NCBI GenBank assembly: GCA_017940445.1
Contig: JAGAYQ010000305.1
Span: 1-8,956, forward strand
Direction of reading: 5' to 3'
DNA length: 8,956 bases
From: Pyramidobacter sp.
GTDB taxonomy: Bacteria; Synergistota; Synergistia; Synergistales; Dethiosulfovibrionaceae
The translations under genes and the position numbers were made by a program. This document shows positions 1-6,305 of the stretch, in pieces. Positions within the stretch are counted from its first letter, which is position 1, and each line of letters begins with the position of its first letter. The notes under the pieces were generated by a model that saw only the letters and a list, made by a program, of their open reading frames with translations, was not told the origin of the DNA and searched no databases.

Positions 1-10
1 AAGTCCGCAC

Positions 11-66
11 TATAATGCCCGCCATTGATGAAGAATATTGAGAAAATTCTTTCGATCGCAAATATT
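11..66 (+). promoter_or_regulatory. Promoter region of the aspartate dehydrogenase gene
   Basis: Two candidate promoters are visible. An exact TATAAT lies at 11-16, but its -35 box would fall outside the window. A second has TTGAGA at 38-43 (5/6 match to TTGACA), a 17-nt spacer and AATATT at 61-66 (4/6). The inverted pair GAATATT (33-39) / AATATTC (61-67) overlaps the second promoter's -35 and -10 boxes and could be an operator. Promoter assignment is by consensus matching only. Confidence 0.45.
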
Positions 67-83
67 CCCATCATTAAAACAAA

Positions 84-89
84 AGGAGG
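84..89 (+). promoter_or_regulatory. Ribosome binding site fixing the start at 98
   Basis: AGGAGG lies 8 nt before the ATG at 98. The reading frame is open further upstream to an ATG at 38, but that codon has no Shine-Dalgarno sequence, and the Rossmann fold begins only at residue 3 of the shorter protein. Confidence 0.8.
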
Positions 90-97
90 AATCTTTG

Positions 98-850
98 ATG
101 AAGAAGATCGCGTTTTTGGGCGGCGGCAAAGTCGGTCAGGCGATGCTCGCCCATGTCCTTGAGAAGAAAAGCGCCGAAGTGGCGTTCGTCTACGATCCGT
201 TTCAGAAAGCCGATGAGCTGATGGGCGTGCCCGTCTGCCGCGAGCTGCCGGAAAATCCCTTCGCCGGCCTCGACCTCGTTGTCGAGTGCGCTACGGCCGA
301 CGTGGTAAAAGCCTGCGCGGTGAACGTGCTCAAAGAAGCAAGCTTCATGCCCTTTTCCATGACCGCGTTCCGCGACGACGAACTGCTGGCGGCGGCCAGA
401 GCTCAGGCGGCAGCCAGCGGACACACGCTGTATCTGCCCCACGGAGCCATCCTCGGCCTTGACGGCGTGTTCGACGGGCATGCGATCATCGACGAAGTGT
501 CGATCGAGACGATCAAGAACCCGAAGAGCCTCGGCCGCACCGATACTGAGTACACCGTCGTCTTCGACGGCACTGCGCGCGAAGCCACGGCCCTGTACCC
601 GCGCAACGTCAACGTGCACGCCGCCCTGTCGCTGGCCGGCATCGGCTTTGACAGAACAAAGTCGCGCATCATCTCCGATCCGTCGGTGGACACCAACGAG
701 CACGTCATCCGCATCAAGGGCGAGGGCATCGACTGGACCATCCACGTCACCGCGTTCGCCGCCGGCGCCGTTTCCGGCAAGTACGTGCCCTTCTCCGCCT
801 GCGGCTCGCTCGACCGCATCCTCGGAAGCGGCAGCGTCAGCTTCGTATAA
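98..850 (+). CDS. Aspartate dehydrogenase family protein (NadX-like)
   Basis: The 250-residue protein fits the L-aspartate dehydrogenase family (NAD-binding domain plus DUF108). Such enzymes oxidise L-aspartate with NAD(P)+ to iminoaspartate, which feeds NAD synthesis or hydrolyses to oxaloacetate and ammonia. Visible motifs are the Rossmann loop GGGKVG at residues 8-13, VECATADVVK at 62-71, HGAILGLDGV at 115-124 and NVNVHAALSLAG at 170-181. The stretch FDRTKSRIISDP leads to NEH with His202, the position of the family's catalytic histidine. Length is normal for the family. The C-terminus (SGKYVPFSACGSLDRILGSG) lacks the usual NPKTS-type ending, so substrate specificity is less sure. No nadA or nadC lies beside it, which argues for aspartate catabolism over NAD synthesis; this is inference. 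The gene stands alone and ends at a shared terminator. Confidence 0.82.
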   Translation: MKKIAFLGGGKVGQAMLAHVLEKKSAEVAFVYDPFQKADELMGVPVCRELPENPFAGLDLVVECATADVVKACAVNVLKEASFMPFSMTAFRDDELLAAARAQAAASGHTLYLPHGAILGLDGVFDGHAIIDEVSIETIKNPKSLGRTDTEYTVVFDGTAREATALYPRNVNVHAALSLAGIGFDRTKSRIISDPSVDTNEHVIRIKGEGIDWTIHVTAFAAGAVSGKYVPFSACGSLDRILGSGSVSFV

Positions 851-851
851 A

Positions 852-899
852 GGAAACGCTGGTTGGAATACGGTAAAATAGGATCAAATCAGCTCTTCC
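852..899. repeat. 48-bp degenerate copy of the palindromic repeat element
   Basis: It starts one base after the TAA stop of the aspartate dehydrogenase gene. Its left end GGAAACGCTG is identical to the left end of the 177-bp element at 6306-6482, and AATACG is also kept nearby. Its right 25 bases match the right end of that element at 19 of 25 positions by eye, including AAATCAGC and TTCC. The interior hairpin of the long copy is missing, so this looks like an internally deleted derivative. Confidence 0.6.
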
Positions 900-921
900 T
901 AAAAAGCAGCAGCCCCCAAAA

Positions 922-977
922 AGACTGCCGTTCGCACCCCGCTTTGTCAGCGATGTGCGAACGGCAGTCTCTTTTTT
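922..977. terminator. Bidirectional rho-independent terminator
   Basis: A perfect 16-bp stem is formed by 922-937 (AGACTGCCGTTCGCAC) and 955-970, with a 17-nt loop. On the + strand it is followed by a T-tract at 972-977. On the - strand the AAAAA at 918-922 supplies the T-tract. It separates the convergent aspartate dehydrogenase and LysR genes and probably ends both transcripts. Confidence 0.93.
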
Positions 978-979
978 GT

Positions 980-1981
980 TTACGGCGCTTTTTCCGCGGC
1001 CGGCGCTTCGTTCATGTAGCGGCCGATCTTTTCATAGTAGTTCAGGATCTGCTGCCGGACAAGCTCCTCGAAAAACGACTGATAGCGCGGCTGATACGCC
1101 GACTTGAGCCGCACCAGGTCGATCTTCAGCGTCTGCGTCAGATCCTTGATCCTGAGGATCAGCAGCGGGTCGGCGTGAGCGCGCTCCTTGAAGCGGTTGT
1201 AGTCGATCAGCAGATCGAGGATCAGCGTCGGGCAGGTCATCGCCGACAGGCTGCGGCCGCAGAGGCTGAGCTGCGTGTCATAGTCACCGATGAAAAACGT
1301 CTGCTGAGGGATGATGTTCTGCGCCGTCAGATACTCTTTCAGCAGCTGATACGTCGTGCTCACGTTGAGGTTGCCCGTCAGCGGCAGCAGAGGAAAGTCG
1401 TGCAGATCGACCGTGTCGCCGGTGCGCAGCGGCCGCCACGGCGACAATCCCGCGTAGTGCCGGCGCAGCAGCGTGCTGGTGGCGATCAGGTACACCGACT
1501 CGCGCGAGATGTTTTCCATGTGGAACAGCTTCTGCGGCTCGCAGTCGACGCCCAGGAACACGCTGAGCCGCCCCTTGCGCAGCATCTCGGCCAGATCGAC
1601 CGTGTCGGCCGTCACCGTCTTGACCCGCACTTTCGGGTAGCGGGCGCTGAACTGCTCGAACAGGCTGGGCAGAAAGATGCGCGCGCGCGTGACGTTGATG
1701 CCGAAGCGGATCTCGCCCACCGTTTCTTCTTTTAGATCGCGAAGCTCTTCGTGAAGCCCTTTTTCGAGAGCCTCGATCTGCCGCACCGTGTTCAGCAGCG
1801 ACTCGCCTGCCGCCGTCAGCCGCAGCCGGGGCGAGCGCTCAAACAGCTCCGTTCCCAGCTCGAGCTCCAGCCGCTTGATATGATTGCTGAGACACTGCTG
1901 CGTGACGAAGATCTCGTCCGCCGCTTTGGTGAAGTTCATGTGCTTGACTGCCAGCAAAAACATGCGGTATGCGTTGTCCAT
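980..1981 (-). CDS. LysR-family transcriptional regulator
   Basis: The 333-residue protein has the LysR layout. An N-terminal winged helix-turn-helix covers about residues 1-62 (NFTKAADEIFVTQQCLSNHI and LGTELFERSPRLRLTAAG). A linker helix follows to about 90, then a LysR substrate-binding domain from about 90 to 300, beginning GEIRFGINVTRARIFLPSLF. The chosen start gives MDNAYR; an in-frame ATG five codons upstream at 1996 lacks a Shine-Dalgarno sequence. The effector cannot be read from sequence. The C-terminal tail (about residues 300-333) is slightly longer than in many LysR proteins. The gene is divergent from the IlvD/Edd-family dehydratase at 2153, the usual arrangement for a LysR protein controlling its neighbour and itself, and the shared gap holds matching palindromic half-sites. 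Confidence 0.93.
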   Translation of the reverse strand: MDNAYRMFLLAVKHMNFTKAADEIFVTQQCLSNHIKRLELELGTELFERSPRLRLTAAGESLLNTVRQIEALEKGLHEELRDLKEETVGEIRFGINVTRARIFLPSLFEQFSARYPKVRVKTVTADTVDLAEMLRKGRLSVFLGVDCEPQKLFHMENISRESVYLIATSTLLRRHYAGLSPWRPLRTGDTVDLHDFPLLPLTGNLNVSTTYQLLKEYLTAQNIIPQQTFFIGDYDTQLSLCGRSLSAMTCPTLILDLLIDYNRFKERAHADPLLILRIKDLTQTLKIDLVRLKSAYQPRYQSFFEELVRQQILNYYEKIGRYMNEAPAAEKAP

Positions 1982-1989
1982 CGTGAATG

Positions 1990-1994
1990 CCTCC
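1990..1994 (-). promoter_or_regulatory. Ribosome binding site fixing the LysR start at 1981
   Basis: On the - strand GGAGG lies 8 nt before the ATG at 1981. It overlaps the alternative upstream ATG (1996), which has no purine-rich sequence of its own, so the downstream start is preferred. Confidence 0.7.
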
Positions 1995-2027
1995 ATGACG
2001 CTGCAAACAGGGTCAAACTTCCAGCCA

Positions 2028-2041
2028 CAAGAAATTTCTTG
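2028..2041. promoter_or_regulatory. 14-bp perfect palindrome, candidate LysR operator
   Basis: CAAGAAATTTCTTG is a perfect dyad. It lies between the LysR gene's candidate -10 box and its start codon, where binding would repress the regulator's own transcription. The CAAGA/TCTTG half-sites recur at 2074-2079 and 2094-2099, around the candidate promoter of the divergent dehydratase. Confidence 0.55.
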
Positions 2042-2052
2042 GTTTGAGGTTC

Positions 2053-2058
2053 ATTATA
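2053..2058 (-). promoter_or_regulatory. Candidate -10 box of the LysR gene
   Basis: An exact TATAAT reads on the - strand. No good -35 box lies at normal spacing; TTGAGC is only 13 nt away. The promoter may therefore be weak or depend on an activator. Its upstream base lies in one arm of TATCATTG (2057-2064) / CAATGATA (2083-2090), an 8-bp inverted pair with an 18-bp gap. Confidence 0.45.
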
Positions 2059-2065
2059 TCATTGT

Positions 2066-2099
2066 TTTACGGCTCAAGATGGCAATGATACATTCTTGA
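2066..2099 (+). promoter_or_regulatory. Candidate promoter and operator of the IlvD/Edd-family gene
   Basis: TTTACG at 2066-2071 (4/6 match) and TACATT at 2089-2094 (4/6) are separated by 17 nt. TCAAGA (2074-2079) and TCTTGA (2094-2099) form an inverted repeat within and just after the promoter, and resemble the palindrome at 2028-2041. This is the layout of a regulated divergent promoter; no binding data can be inferred. Confidence 0.35.
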
Positions 2100-2112
2100 A
2101 CAGCGACAAATC

Positions 2113-2136
2113 CTGTTCCGTTTGAAAAACGGACAG
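2113..2136 (+). other. Leader hairpin upstream of the IlvD/Edd-family gene
   Basis: CTGT-T-CCGTTT (2113-2123) pairs with AAACGGACAG (2127-2136) around a GAA loop. This makes a 10-bp stem with one bulged base, 5 nt before the AGGGGGAG ribosome binding site. No T-tract follows, so it is not a terminator. It may influence translation or mRNA stability. Confidence 0.4.
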
Positions 2137-2152
2137 CACTCAGGGGGAGAAC

Positions 2153-3811
2153 ATGCAAGCTCATCACAGAGGCAATATCGAAGACACCACTGAGGCCTAC
2201 TACATTGGCCTGATGAATTCCTGCGGGTTCCGCAACGCGGACCTGAAAAAGCCCACGATCGCCATCGTCAACAGCTGGACCGACGCCAATCCCGGCCACA
2301 AGCCGCTGCGCGAGCTGGCGCAGTACGTGCGCGAGGGCATCTGGGCCGGCGGCGGCACGCCCGTGGAGTTCAACGTGCCGGCGCCGTGCGACGGCATGGC
2401 TCAGGGCGCCGGCATGCACGCCGTGCTCACCCAGCGCGACCTGATCTGCCGCTCCATCGAAGCGATGACCATCGCCCACGGCTTTGAAGGACTGGTCATG
2501 CTCTGCTCGTGCGACAAGATCGTTCCCGGCATGATCATGGCAGCCGCCCAGATCGACCTGCCCACCATCTTCCTCACTGCCGGCGCGATGACGCCGTATC
2601 AGGACGGCGGCAACGTCTACGTCACCTGCGACCTGAAGGAAGCCATCGGCCAGTTCGGCAGCGGCAAGATCACCGAAGAGACGTTCCACCGCTGGGAGCA
2701 GTGCATGTGCGCCTCGTCCGGCACCTGCTCGATGATGGGGACCGCTAACACCATGGGCACCTTCCTCGAAGCCACCGGCGTCGCCCCCTACGGCGCGGCG
2801 ACCATGCTCGCCAGCGACGCGGGCAAGGTGCGCCAGGCGCGCGACACGGGCGAGCGCATCGTCCAGCTCGTCAAAGAAGGCGTATCGTTCCGCGACATCA
2901 TGACCAAGGCCAACTTTGAAAACGGCATCAAGTACATCTCCGCCATCGGCGGCTCGACCAACGCCGCGCTGCACACGCTGGCCATCTCGCGGATGCTCGA
3001 TATGCCCATCACCATCGAGGACTTCGACCGCCTGCAGAAGAGCGTGCCGTGCATCAGCAAGTACAAGCCGTCGAGCAAGTTCAACATCACCGACTTCCAC
3101 AACGCCGGCGGCGTTCCCGCCGTGCTCAAGACCATCCGCGACTACCTCGACCTCGACGTGAAGACCATCCACGGCTACACGCTGCGCCACTTCCTCGACA
3201 CCGCGCCCATCCACTGCGACAGCTCCGTCATCGGCACCGTTGAAAAGCCGCTGAGCGAGGCCGGATGCTTCTCCGTGCTCAAAGGCAACCTCGCCCCGCT
3301 GGGCGCCGTCGTCAAGAAGACCGGCGTCGATCCGAAGATGTACTACCACAAAGGTCCCGCCGTCGTCTTCAACTCCGAAGAGGAAGTCCGCGACTACATG
3401 CTGGCCGGCAGCGTCAAGCCCGGCTGCGTGCTCGTCATCCGCTACGAAGGCCCCAAAGGCGGCCCCGGCATGAGAGAGCTTTCGATCCCCGCGGCCATGC
3501 TCGTCGGCATGGGTCTGCACACCAGCGTCGCGATGATCACCGACGGACGTTTCTCCGGCGCCACCCGCGGCCCCTGCGTCGGCCACATCACGCCCGAAGC
3601 CTACGTCGGCGGCCCGCTGGCCTACGTCGAAAACGGCGACATCATCGAGATCGACATGGACAAGTGCACCATCAACCTGCTCGTCGACGAAAAGACGCTC
3701 GAAGAGCGCAAAAAGAACTTCAAGCCGCAGGACATCCACCCCGTCACGGGCCTGCTCAAATCCTACCGCGACAAAGTCTCCGGCGCCGACGAAGGCGCGC
3801 TGTGGCTGTAG
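2153..3811 (+). CDS. ilvD: IlvD/Edd-family dehydratase, probably dihydroxy-acid dehydratase
   Basis: The 552-residue Fe-S dehydratase removes water from a 2,3-dihydroxy acid to give a 2-keto acid; IlvD acts in valine and isoleucine synthesis. Family signatures are clear: [12 protein letters not shown] with Cys120, [12 protein letters not shown] with Cys192, GGSTNAALH near 266-274, VLKGNLAP near 375-382, [12 protein letters not shown] near 431-442 and [15 protein letters not shown] near 464-478. SWTDANPGH has Gly where the [2Fe-2S] plant and mycobacterial type has Cys, as in E. coli IlvD, but Cys79 in APCDG could be a third ligand. Start: AGGGGGAG at 2142-2149 before ATG 2153. Length suits IlvD. 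However, [19 protein letters not shown] and [10 protein letters not shown] also recall Edd and sugar-acid dehydratases, and no ilvB, ilvC or leu gene is adjacent. Family certain, substrate unsure; the symbol is provisional. Confidence 0.85.
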   Translation: MQAHHRGNIEDTTEAYYIGLMNSCGFRNADLKKPTIAIVNSWTDANPGHKPLRELAQYVREGIWAGGGTPVEFNVPAPCDGMAQGAGMHAVLTQRDLICRSIEAMTIAHGFEGLVMLCSCDKIVPGMIMAAAQIDLPTIFLTAGAMTPYQDGGNVYVTCDLKEAIGQFGSGKITEETFHRWEQCMCASSGTCSMMGTANTMGTFLEATGVAPYGAATMLASDAGKVRQARDTGERIVQLVKEGVSFRDIMTKANFENGIKYISAIGGSTNAALHTLAISRMLDMPITIEDFDRLQKSVPCISKYKPSSKFNITDFHNAGGVPAVLKTIRDYLDLDVKTIHGYTLRHFLDTAPIHCDSSVIGTVEKPLSEAGCFSVLKGNLAPLGAVVKKTGVDPKMYYHKGPAVVFNSEEEVRDYMLAGSVKPGCVLVIRYEGPKGGPGMRELSIPAAMLVGMGLHTSVAMITDGRFSGATRGPCVGHITPEAYVGGPLAYVENGDIIEIDMDKCTINLLVDEKTLEERKKNFKPQDIHPVTGLLKSYRDKVSGADEGALWL

Positions 3812-3849
3812 GCCGGTCGAGTACTCCCGTCAATATATCCGCAAAAACA

Positions 3850-3893
3850 AGAAGGTCCGAGTGCCGCAATGCACCCGGACCTTCTCTGTTTTT
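3850..3893 (+). terminator. Rho-independent terminator after the IlvD/Edd-family gene
   Basis: AGAAGGTCCG (3850-3859) pairs with CGGACCTTCT (3876-3885), and an inner GTGC/GCAC stem adds four pairs across one mismatch. A run of five T follows at 3889-3893. It lies 38 nt after the dehydratase stop codon and isolates that gene from the one at 3963. An A-run at 3843-3847 could let it act on the other strand too. Confidence 0.9.
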
Positions 3894-3909
3894 GTGTCGT
3901 CATGAGCGT

Positions 3910-3915
3910 TATAAT
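3910..3915 (+). promoter_or_regulatory. Candidate -10 box of the small Cys-rich gene
   Basis: An exact TATAAT lies 48 nt before the start codon at 3963 and directly after the previous terminator. The -35 region would overlap the terminator T-tract and has only a poor match. Confidence 0.5.
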
Positions 3916-3962
3916 CACCGGTACAAGACCGCCCAAACTCACAGCCAGGAGATGATCCCAGC

Positions 3963-4181
3963 ATGAACACCGATGCAAAAACGATGTGCACCTGCGCGGA
4001 CAAAAGCTGTCCGTTCAATCCCGCCAACCACGACCGGGGCTGTACGCCCTGCATCGCTAAAAATCTCGCCGCCGGAGAGATCCCCAGCTGTTTTTTCAAC
4101 GCCGTTTCCACGAGCCGCACGCCGCGCGGCTATCGCATGGAAGATTTTGCGGAGTTCGTCCTCGCCGTTTCACGGCGCTAG
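3963..4181 (+). CDS. Small cysteine-rich protein (DUF6485-like)
   Basis: The 72-residue protein has six cysteines at 9, 11, 16, 27, 30 and 43, in the pattern CxC-x4-C-x10-CxxC-x12-C. This suggests a zinc- or Fe-S-binding knuckle. The order CTC...CP...C..C...PSCFF resembles the small DUF6485 family as I remember it; that assignment is from memory of the motif only. After residue 50 there is a short cysteine-free tail with a likely helix (MEDFAEFVLAVSRR). The start follows AGGAG at 3947-3951, 11 nt upstream. It has its own promoter candidate and stands alone. Its TAG stop overlaps by 4 bp the stop of the convergent HAD gene. Function unknown. Confidence 0.75.
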   Translation: MNTDAKTMCTCADKSCPFNPANHDRGCTPCIAKNLAAGEIPSCFFNAVSTSRTPRGYRMEDFAEFVLAVSRR

Positions 4182-4819
4182 ATCATCCCTTCAGCCCTCA
4201 GCAGCGGGACGAGGCCGGTCAGGTCGGGGATGACGCGCCACGCGCCGGCGGCTTCGAGCGTCTCGCGCGCGTTGCTGGTCGTCACGCAGACGCACTTCAT
4301 CCCCGCGGCGATTGCGGCCTGCGCGTCGATGGGCGTGTCGCCGATATAGAGCGTGCGTTCAGGCACGGCTTCCAGCAGCGAAGCCGCTTTCAGCAGCACG
4401 TCGGGATATGGCTTGGGGCGTTCCACATCGTCGGCGCCGGTCACGCAGTCCATCAGGCCTTCCAGCTTCATGAGGCGGATGACGCGCATCGGTCCGATGC
4501 GGTTGGAGGCGCAGCCCACCTTCATCCCTGCGCTCCGCAGTGCTTCCACGCAGTCGACCGCGCCGGCGGCGGGGAACATGCGCTGGGCTTCGATGGGAAT
4601 ACAGTGCTCAAGGTAATATGCGCCGTACTCGGGGCGATTGTCGCCGAGCAGCGCTGTCCAGAAATCGCGCGTGTTGTAGCCGATCACCTGGAGCAGCTGC
4701 TCGCGCGAGCACTCGGGGCGCGAAAAGGCCCGGGCGATCATGTTGACGTTGTGCAGCAGCGCCTGGCTGGTGTCGATCAGGGTCATGTCGAAATCAAATA
4801 ATACCGCTTGGAGTTTCAT
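4178..4819 (-). CDS. HAD-superfamily phosphatase (phosphoglycolate phosphatase-like)
   Basis: The 213-residue hydrolase has all four HAD motifs. They are DFDMT with nucleophile Asp9 and acid/base Asp11, the Ser of CASN (Ser105), Lys136 in RPKPYPD, and GDTPID with Asp161 and Asp165. A helical cap of subclass I type lies between motifs 1 and 2 (about residues 17-85). This layout is shared by phosphoglycolate phosphatase (Gph), PpaX and beta-phosphoglucomutase-like enzymes; RPKPxPD favours a small phosphomonoester phosphatase. The substrate cannot be named. The frame is open upstream to 4903, but MKLQAVLFDFD is the normal family N-terminus and GGAAGGGA lies 10 nt before it on the - strand, so the short start is chosen. 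It is monocistronic, convergent with the Cys-rich gene, and no terminator separates the two stop codons. Confidence 0.88.
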   Translation of the reverse strand: MKLQAVLFDFDMTLIDTSQALLHNVNMIARAFSRPECSREQLLQVIGYNTRDFWTALLGDNRPEYGAYYLEHCIPIEAQRMFPAAGAVDCVEALRSAGMKVGCASNRIGPMRVIRLMKLEGLMDCVTGADDVERPKPYPDVLLKAASLLEAVPERTLYIGDTPIDAQAAIAAGMKCVCVTTSNARETLEAAGAWRVIPDLTGLVPLLRAEGMI

Positions 4820-5045
4820 GGCTGGTTCGTCCCTTCCGTCGTATCTTCGCGGAAATCTTACCATGAAACGAGGCAAATAGAACATCCCCTTCCCCCGCGA
4901 CATGCACGAACGAATTCTTGCGGCAGATTTCGCATTTTTGCCTCAGCGCCGCAAAAAACAATCTTTTTACGGACAAAAATCAACTGCAACGAGAAAGGAC
5001 CGATTTGTCCGCGCGAAAAATATATCCATTTTGCCCGCGACGGGC
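4820..5045. other. Intergenic region between divergent HAD and Trp-rich genes
   Basis: These 226 bases are part of a 269-bp gap and are more AT-rich than the flanking genes. I see no convincing small gene or RNA here. On the - strand TTCTAT and TAAGAT at 16-nt spacing could be a weak HAD promoter. GCGGC (4920-4924) and GCCGC near 4948-4952 form a short imperfect dyad. Nothing else stands out. Confidence 0.4.
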
Positions 5046-5051
5046 TATAAT
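5033..5051 (+). promoter_or_regulatory. Promoter with palindromic spacer, Trp-rich/TSUP operon
   Basis: An exact TATAAT at 5046-5051 lies 37 nt before the start at 5089. The -35 region (around 5023-5028, TATCCA) matches poorly. GCCCG-CGA-CGGGC at 5033-5045 is a perfect 5-bp dyad abutting the -10 box, a position where a repressor could block RNA polymerase. The operator role is inference. Confidence 0.45.
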
Positions 5052-5088
5052 ATGATTGGATTATTGTTTCGCAAAGGGGTGAGCGCGA

Positions 5089-5580
5089 ATGGCGCTTTAT
5101 GACGTGACTCGGGACCTGGCCGCGGGCGAGCGGCCGCCTTTTGAGGACGACTGCGTCTACGTCCTGCGGGCAAGCAGGGGCAACATCACGGTCAAGGTCG
5201 ATTCGGGCGTGACGAGCGCGGAGGCGGGGCGTCTGCTTTCGGCGCTTGGCGAATCGCTTCGCGAGGGCTGCGCACCGGCCGGCACGGATTCCGGCACGGT
5301 GGCGGAGCAGAAGGGGCTCAACTTCGGCGGCGTCGATCCCGATTCAGTCACGGAGGATCTGGTGCGCTGGCAGGGCGGCTTTGCGGCCTACAAGCAGCCC
5401 GAAGGCCGCTGGTGGTGGGTGAAGTGGCGCGCTGACACGGGCGAGCGCTGGGGGCTGAGCGGTCCGCTGATGGGCGCGGTGGAGACGAAGAAGGGGCCGT
5501 TTGACAACTTCGACGAGACGCTGGCCAGTCTGCTGCTGTTCCGCTCGCAAAAGCGCGAAGAGCCGGACGAACGGGCATGA
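5089..5580 (+). CDS. Uncharacterised Trp-rich soluble protein
   Basis: I do not recognise this 163-residue protein. It has no signal peptide or membrane segment. A run rich in tryptophan lies at residues 94-121 (W94, W108-110, W113, W121), including EGRWWWVKWR. This suggests a beta-sheet core or a ligand- or protein-binding surface. The C-terminus is charged (KREEPDERA). The start follows AAGGGGTGAG at 5074-5083. Its TGA stop overlaps the ATG of the TSUP transporter in ATGA at 5577-5580, so the two are very probably translated together. That context suggests a partner or regulator of the transporter, or an enzyme acting on its substrate, but no function can be assigned. Base composition resembles its neighbours, so there is no sign of recent transfer. 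Confidence 0.72.
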   Translation: MALYDVTRDLAAGERPPFEDDCVYVLRASRGNITVKVDSGVTSAEAGRLLSALGESLREGCAPAGTDSGTVAEQKGLNFGGVDPDSVTEDLVRWQGGFAAYKQPEGRWWWVKWRADTGERWGLSGPLMGAVETKKGPFDNFDETLASLLLFRSQKREEPDERA

Positions 5581-6305
5581 GTCTGCCTGTCGAGCTCTGG
5601 CAGCTGAGCGCTGCCGCATGTGCGCTGTTTTTCGGCAGTGCCTTGCAGGGCGTCGCCGGATTCGGCATGGGGCTGTTTGCGCTGCCGGTGATCCTGCGGA
5701 CGCTGCCGCGCGAGGCGGTGGTGCCGCTGATGACGGCGCTGGCGTGGGGCATGAACGCCCAGATTTTCTGGAAGCTGCGCCGCGACGCCGATCTGCGCGT
5801 GATCGCGGTGTTCCTGCTCGGCGCCTGCGCGGGCACGCAGCTTGGTGTGTATATCCCGTCGCTCGTGCCGCCGCGCGCATTTCAGATCGCCGTCGGGGTG
5901 CTGATCTGCGTCTCCGGTGCGGCGATCTGGAAGGGCTGGCGCGTCTCGCTGCGCAGCGCGCTGCCCCGCTTTGCCGTGGGCGCTCTGAGCGGCGCACTCG
6001 GCGCGAGCATCTCGCTCTCGGGGCCGCCGATCGCGATCTTCATGACGGCGGGGGGCGTGCCGAAAAACGTGTTCCGATCCTCGACGGCGCTGTACTTTCT
6101 GCTGCTCAACACGGTGACGCTGTTCACGTTCGGCGCGCGCGGCACACTCAACGCGACATTCGCACATCTGCTGATCTGGCTGCTGCCATCTCTGATCCTC
6201 GGCACGGCTGTCGGCGTGCACTGGGGCTCGCGCGTGGACGAAAAAAAGTTCCGCGCCGTGGTGATCACGCTGATCTTCGTCTCCGGCCTGTCACTGCTGT
6301 TTTAA
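5577..6305 (+). CDS. TSUP (TauE/SafE) family membrane transporter, copy 1
   Basis: The 242-residue hydrophobic protein shows the two-repeat layout of the TSUP family, whose members move sulfite, thiosulfate, sulfonates or other small organic anions across the inner membrane. The first-repeat motif QGVAGFGMGL is at residues 24-33. The second-repeat motif ISLSGPPIAIFMTAG is at 145-159, followed by PKNVFRSS. By eye there are about seven or eight membrane segments, near 8-27, 30-45, 50-66, 74-95, 101-120, 129-160, 171-187, 196-216 and 226-242, some probably re-entrant. Length is typical. It is translationally coupled to the Trp-rich gene upstream and is a paralog of the transporter at 7617-8336. 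The substrate is unknown. Copy 1 ends VSGLSLLF-TAA, directly abutting the palindromic repeat. Confidence 0.87.
   Translation: MSLPVELWQLSAAACALFFGSALQGVAGFGMGLFALPVILRTLPREAVVPLMTALAWGMNAQIFWKLRRDADLRVIAVFLLGACAGTQLGVYIPSLVPPRAFQIAVGVLICVSGAAIWKGWRVSLRSALPRFAVGALSGALGASISLSGPPIAIFMTAGGVPKNVFRSSTALYFLLLNTVTLFTFGARGTLNATFAHLLIWLLPSLILGTAVGVHWGSRVDEKKFRAVVITLIFVSGLSLLF

Noticed and set aside
863..1735. 290-codon + strand frame opposite the LysR gene
   Set aside because: It begins in the repeat, runs through the terminator and is rich in Arg/Gln/Val with no recognisable domain. The LysR frame on the other strand is clear.
2054..3739. Long open frame (561 codons) on the - strand opposite the IlvD/Edd-family gene
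   Set aside because: It is antisense to a gene with full family signatures. Its product is a low-complexity Ala/Gly/Asp/His-rich chain typical of antisense frames in GC-rich DNA.
5388..6221. Overlapping - strand frames opposite the Trp-rich and TSUP genes
   Set aside because: The products are Arg/Ala/Gln/His-rich with no family motif, while the + strand encodes a clean membrane protein.
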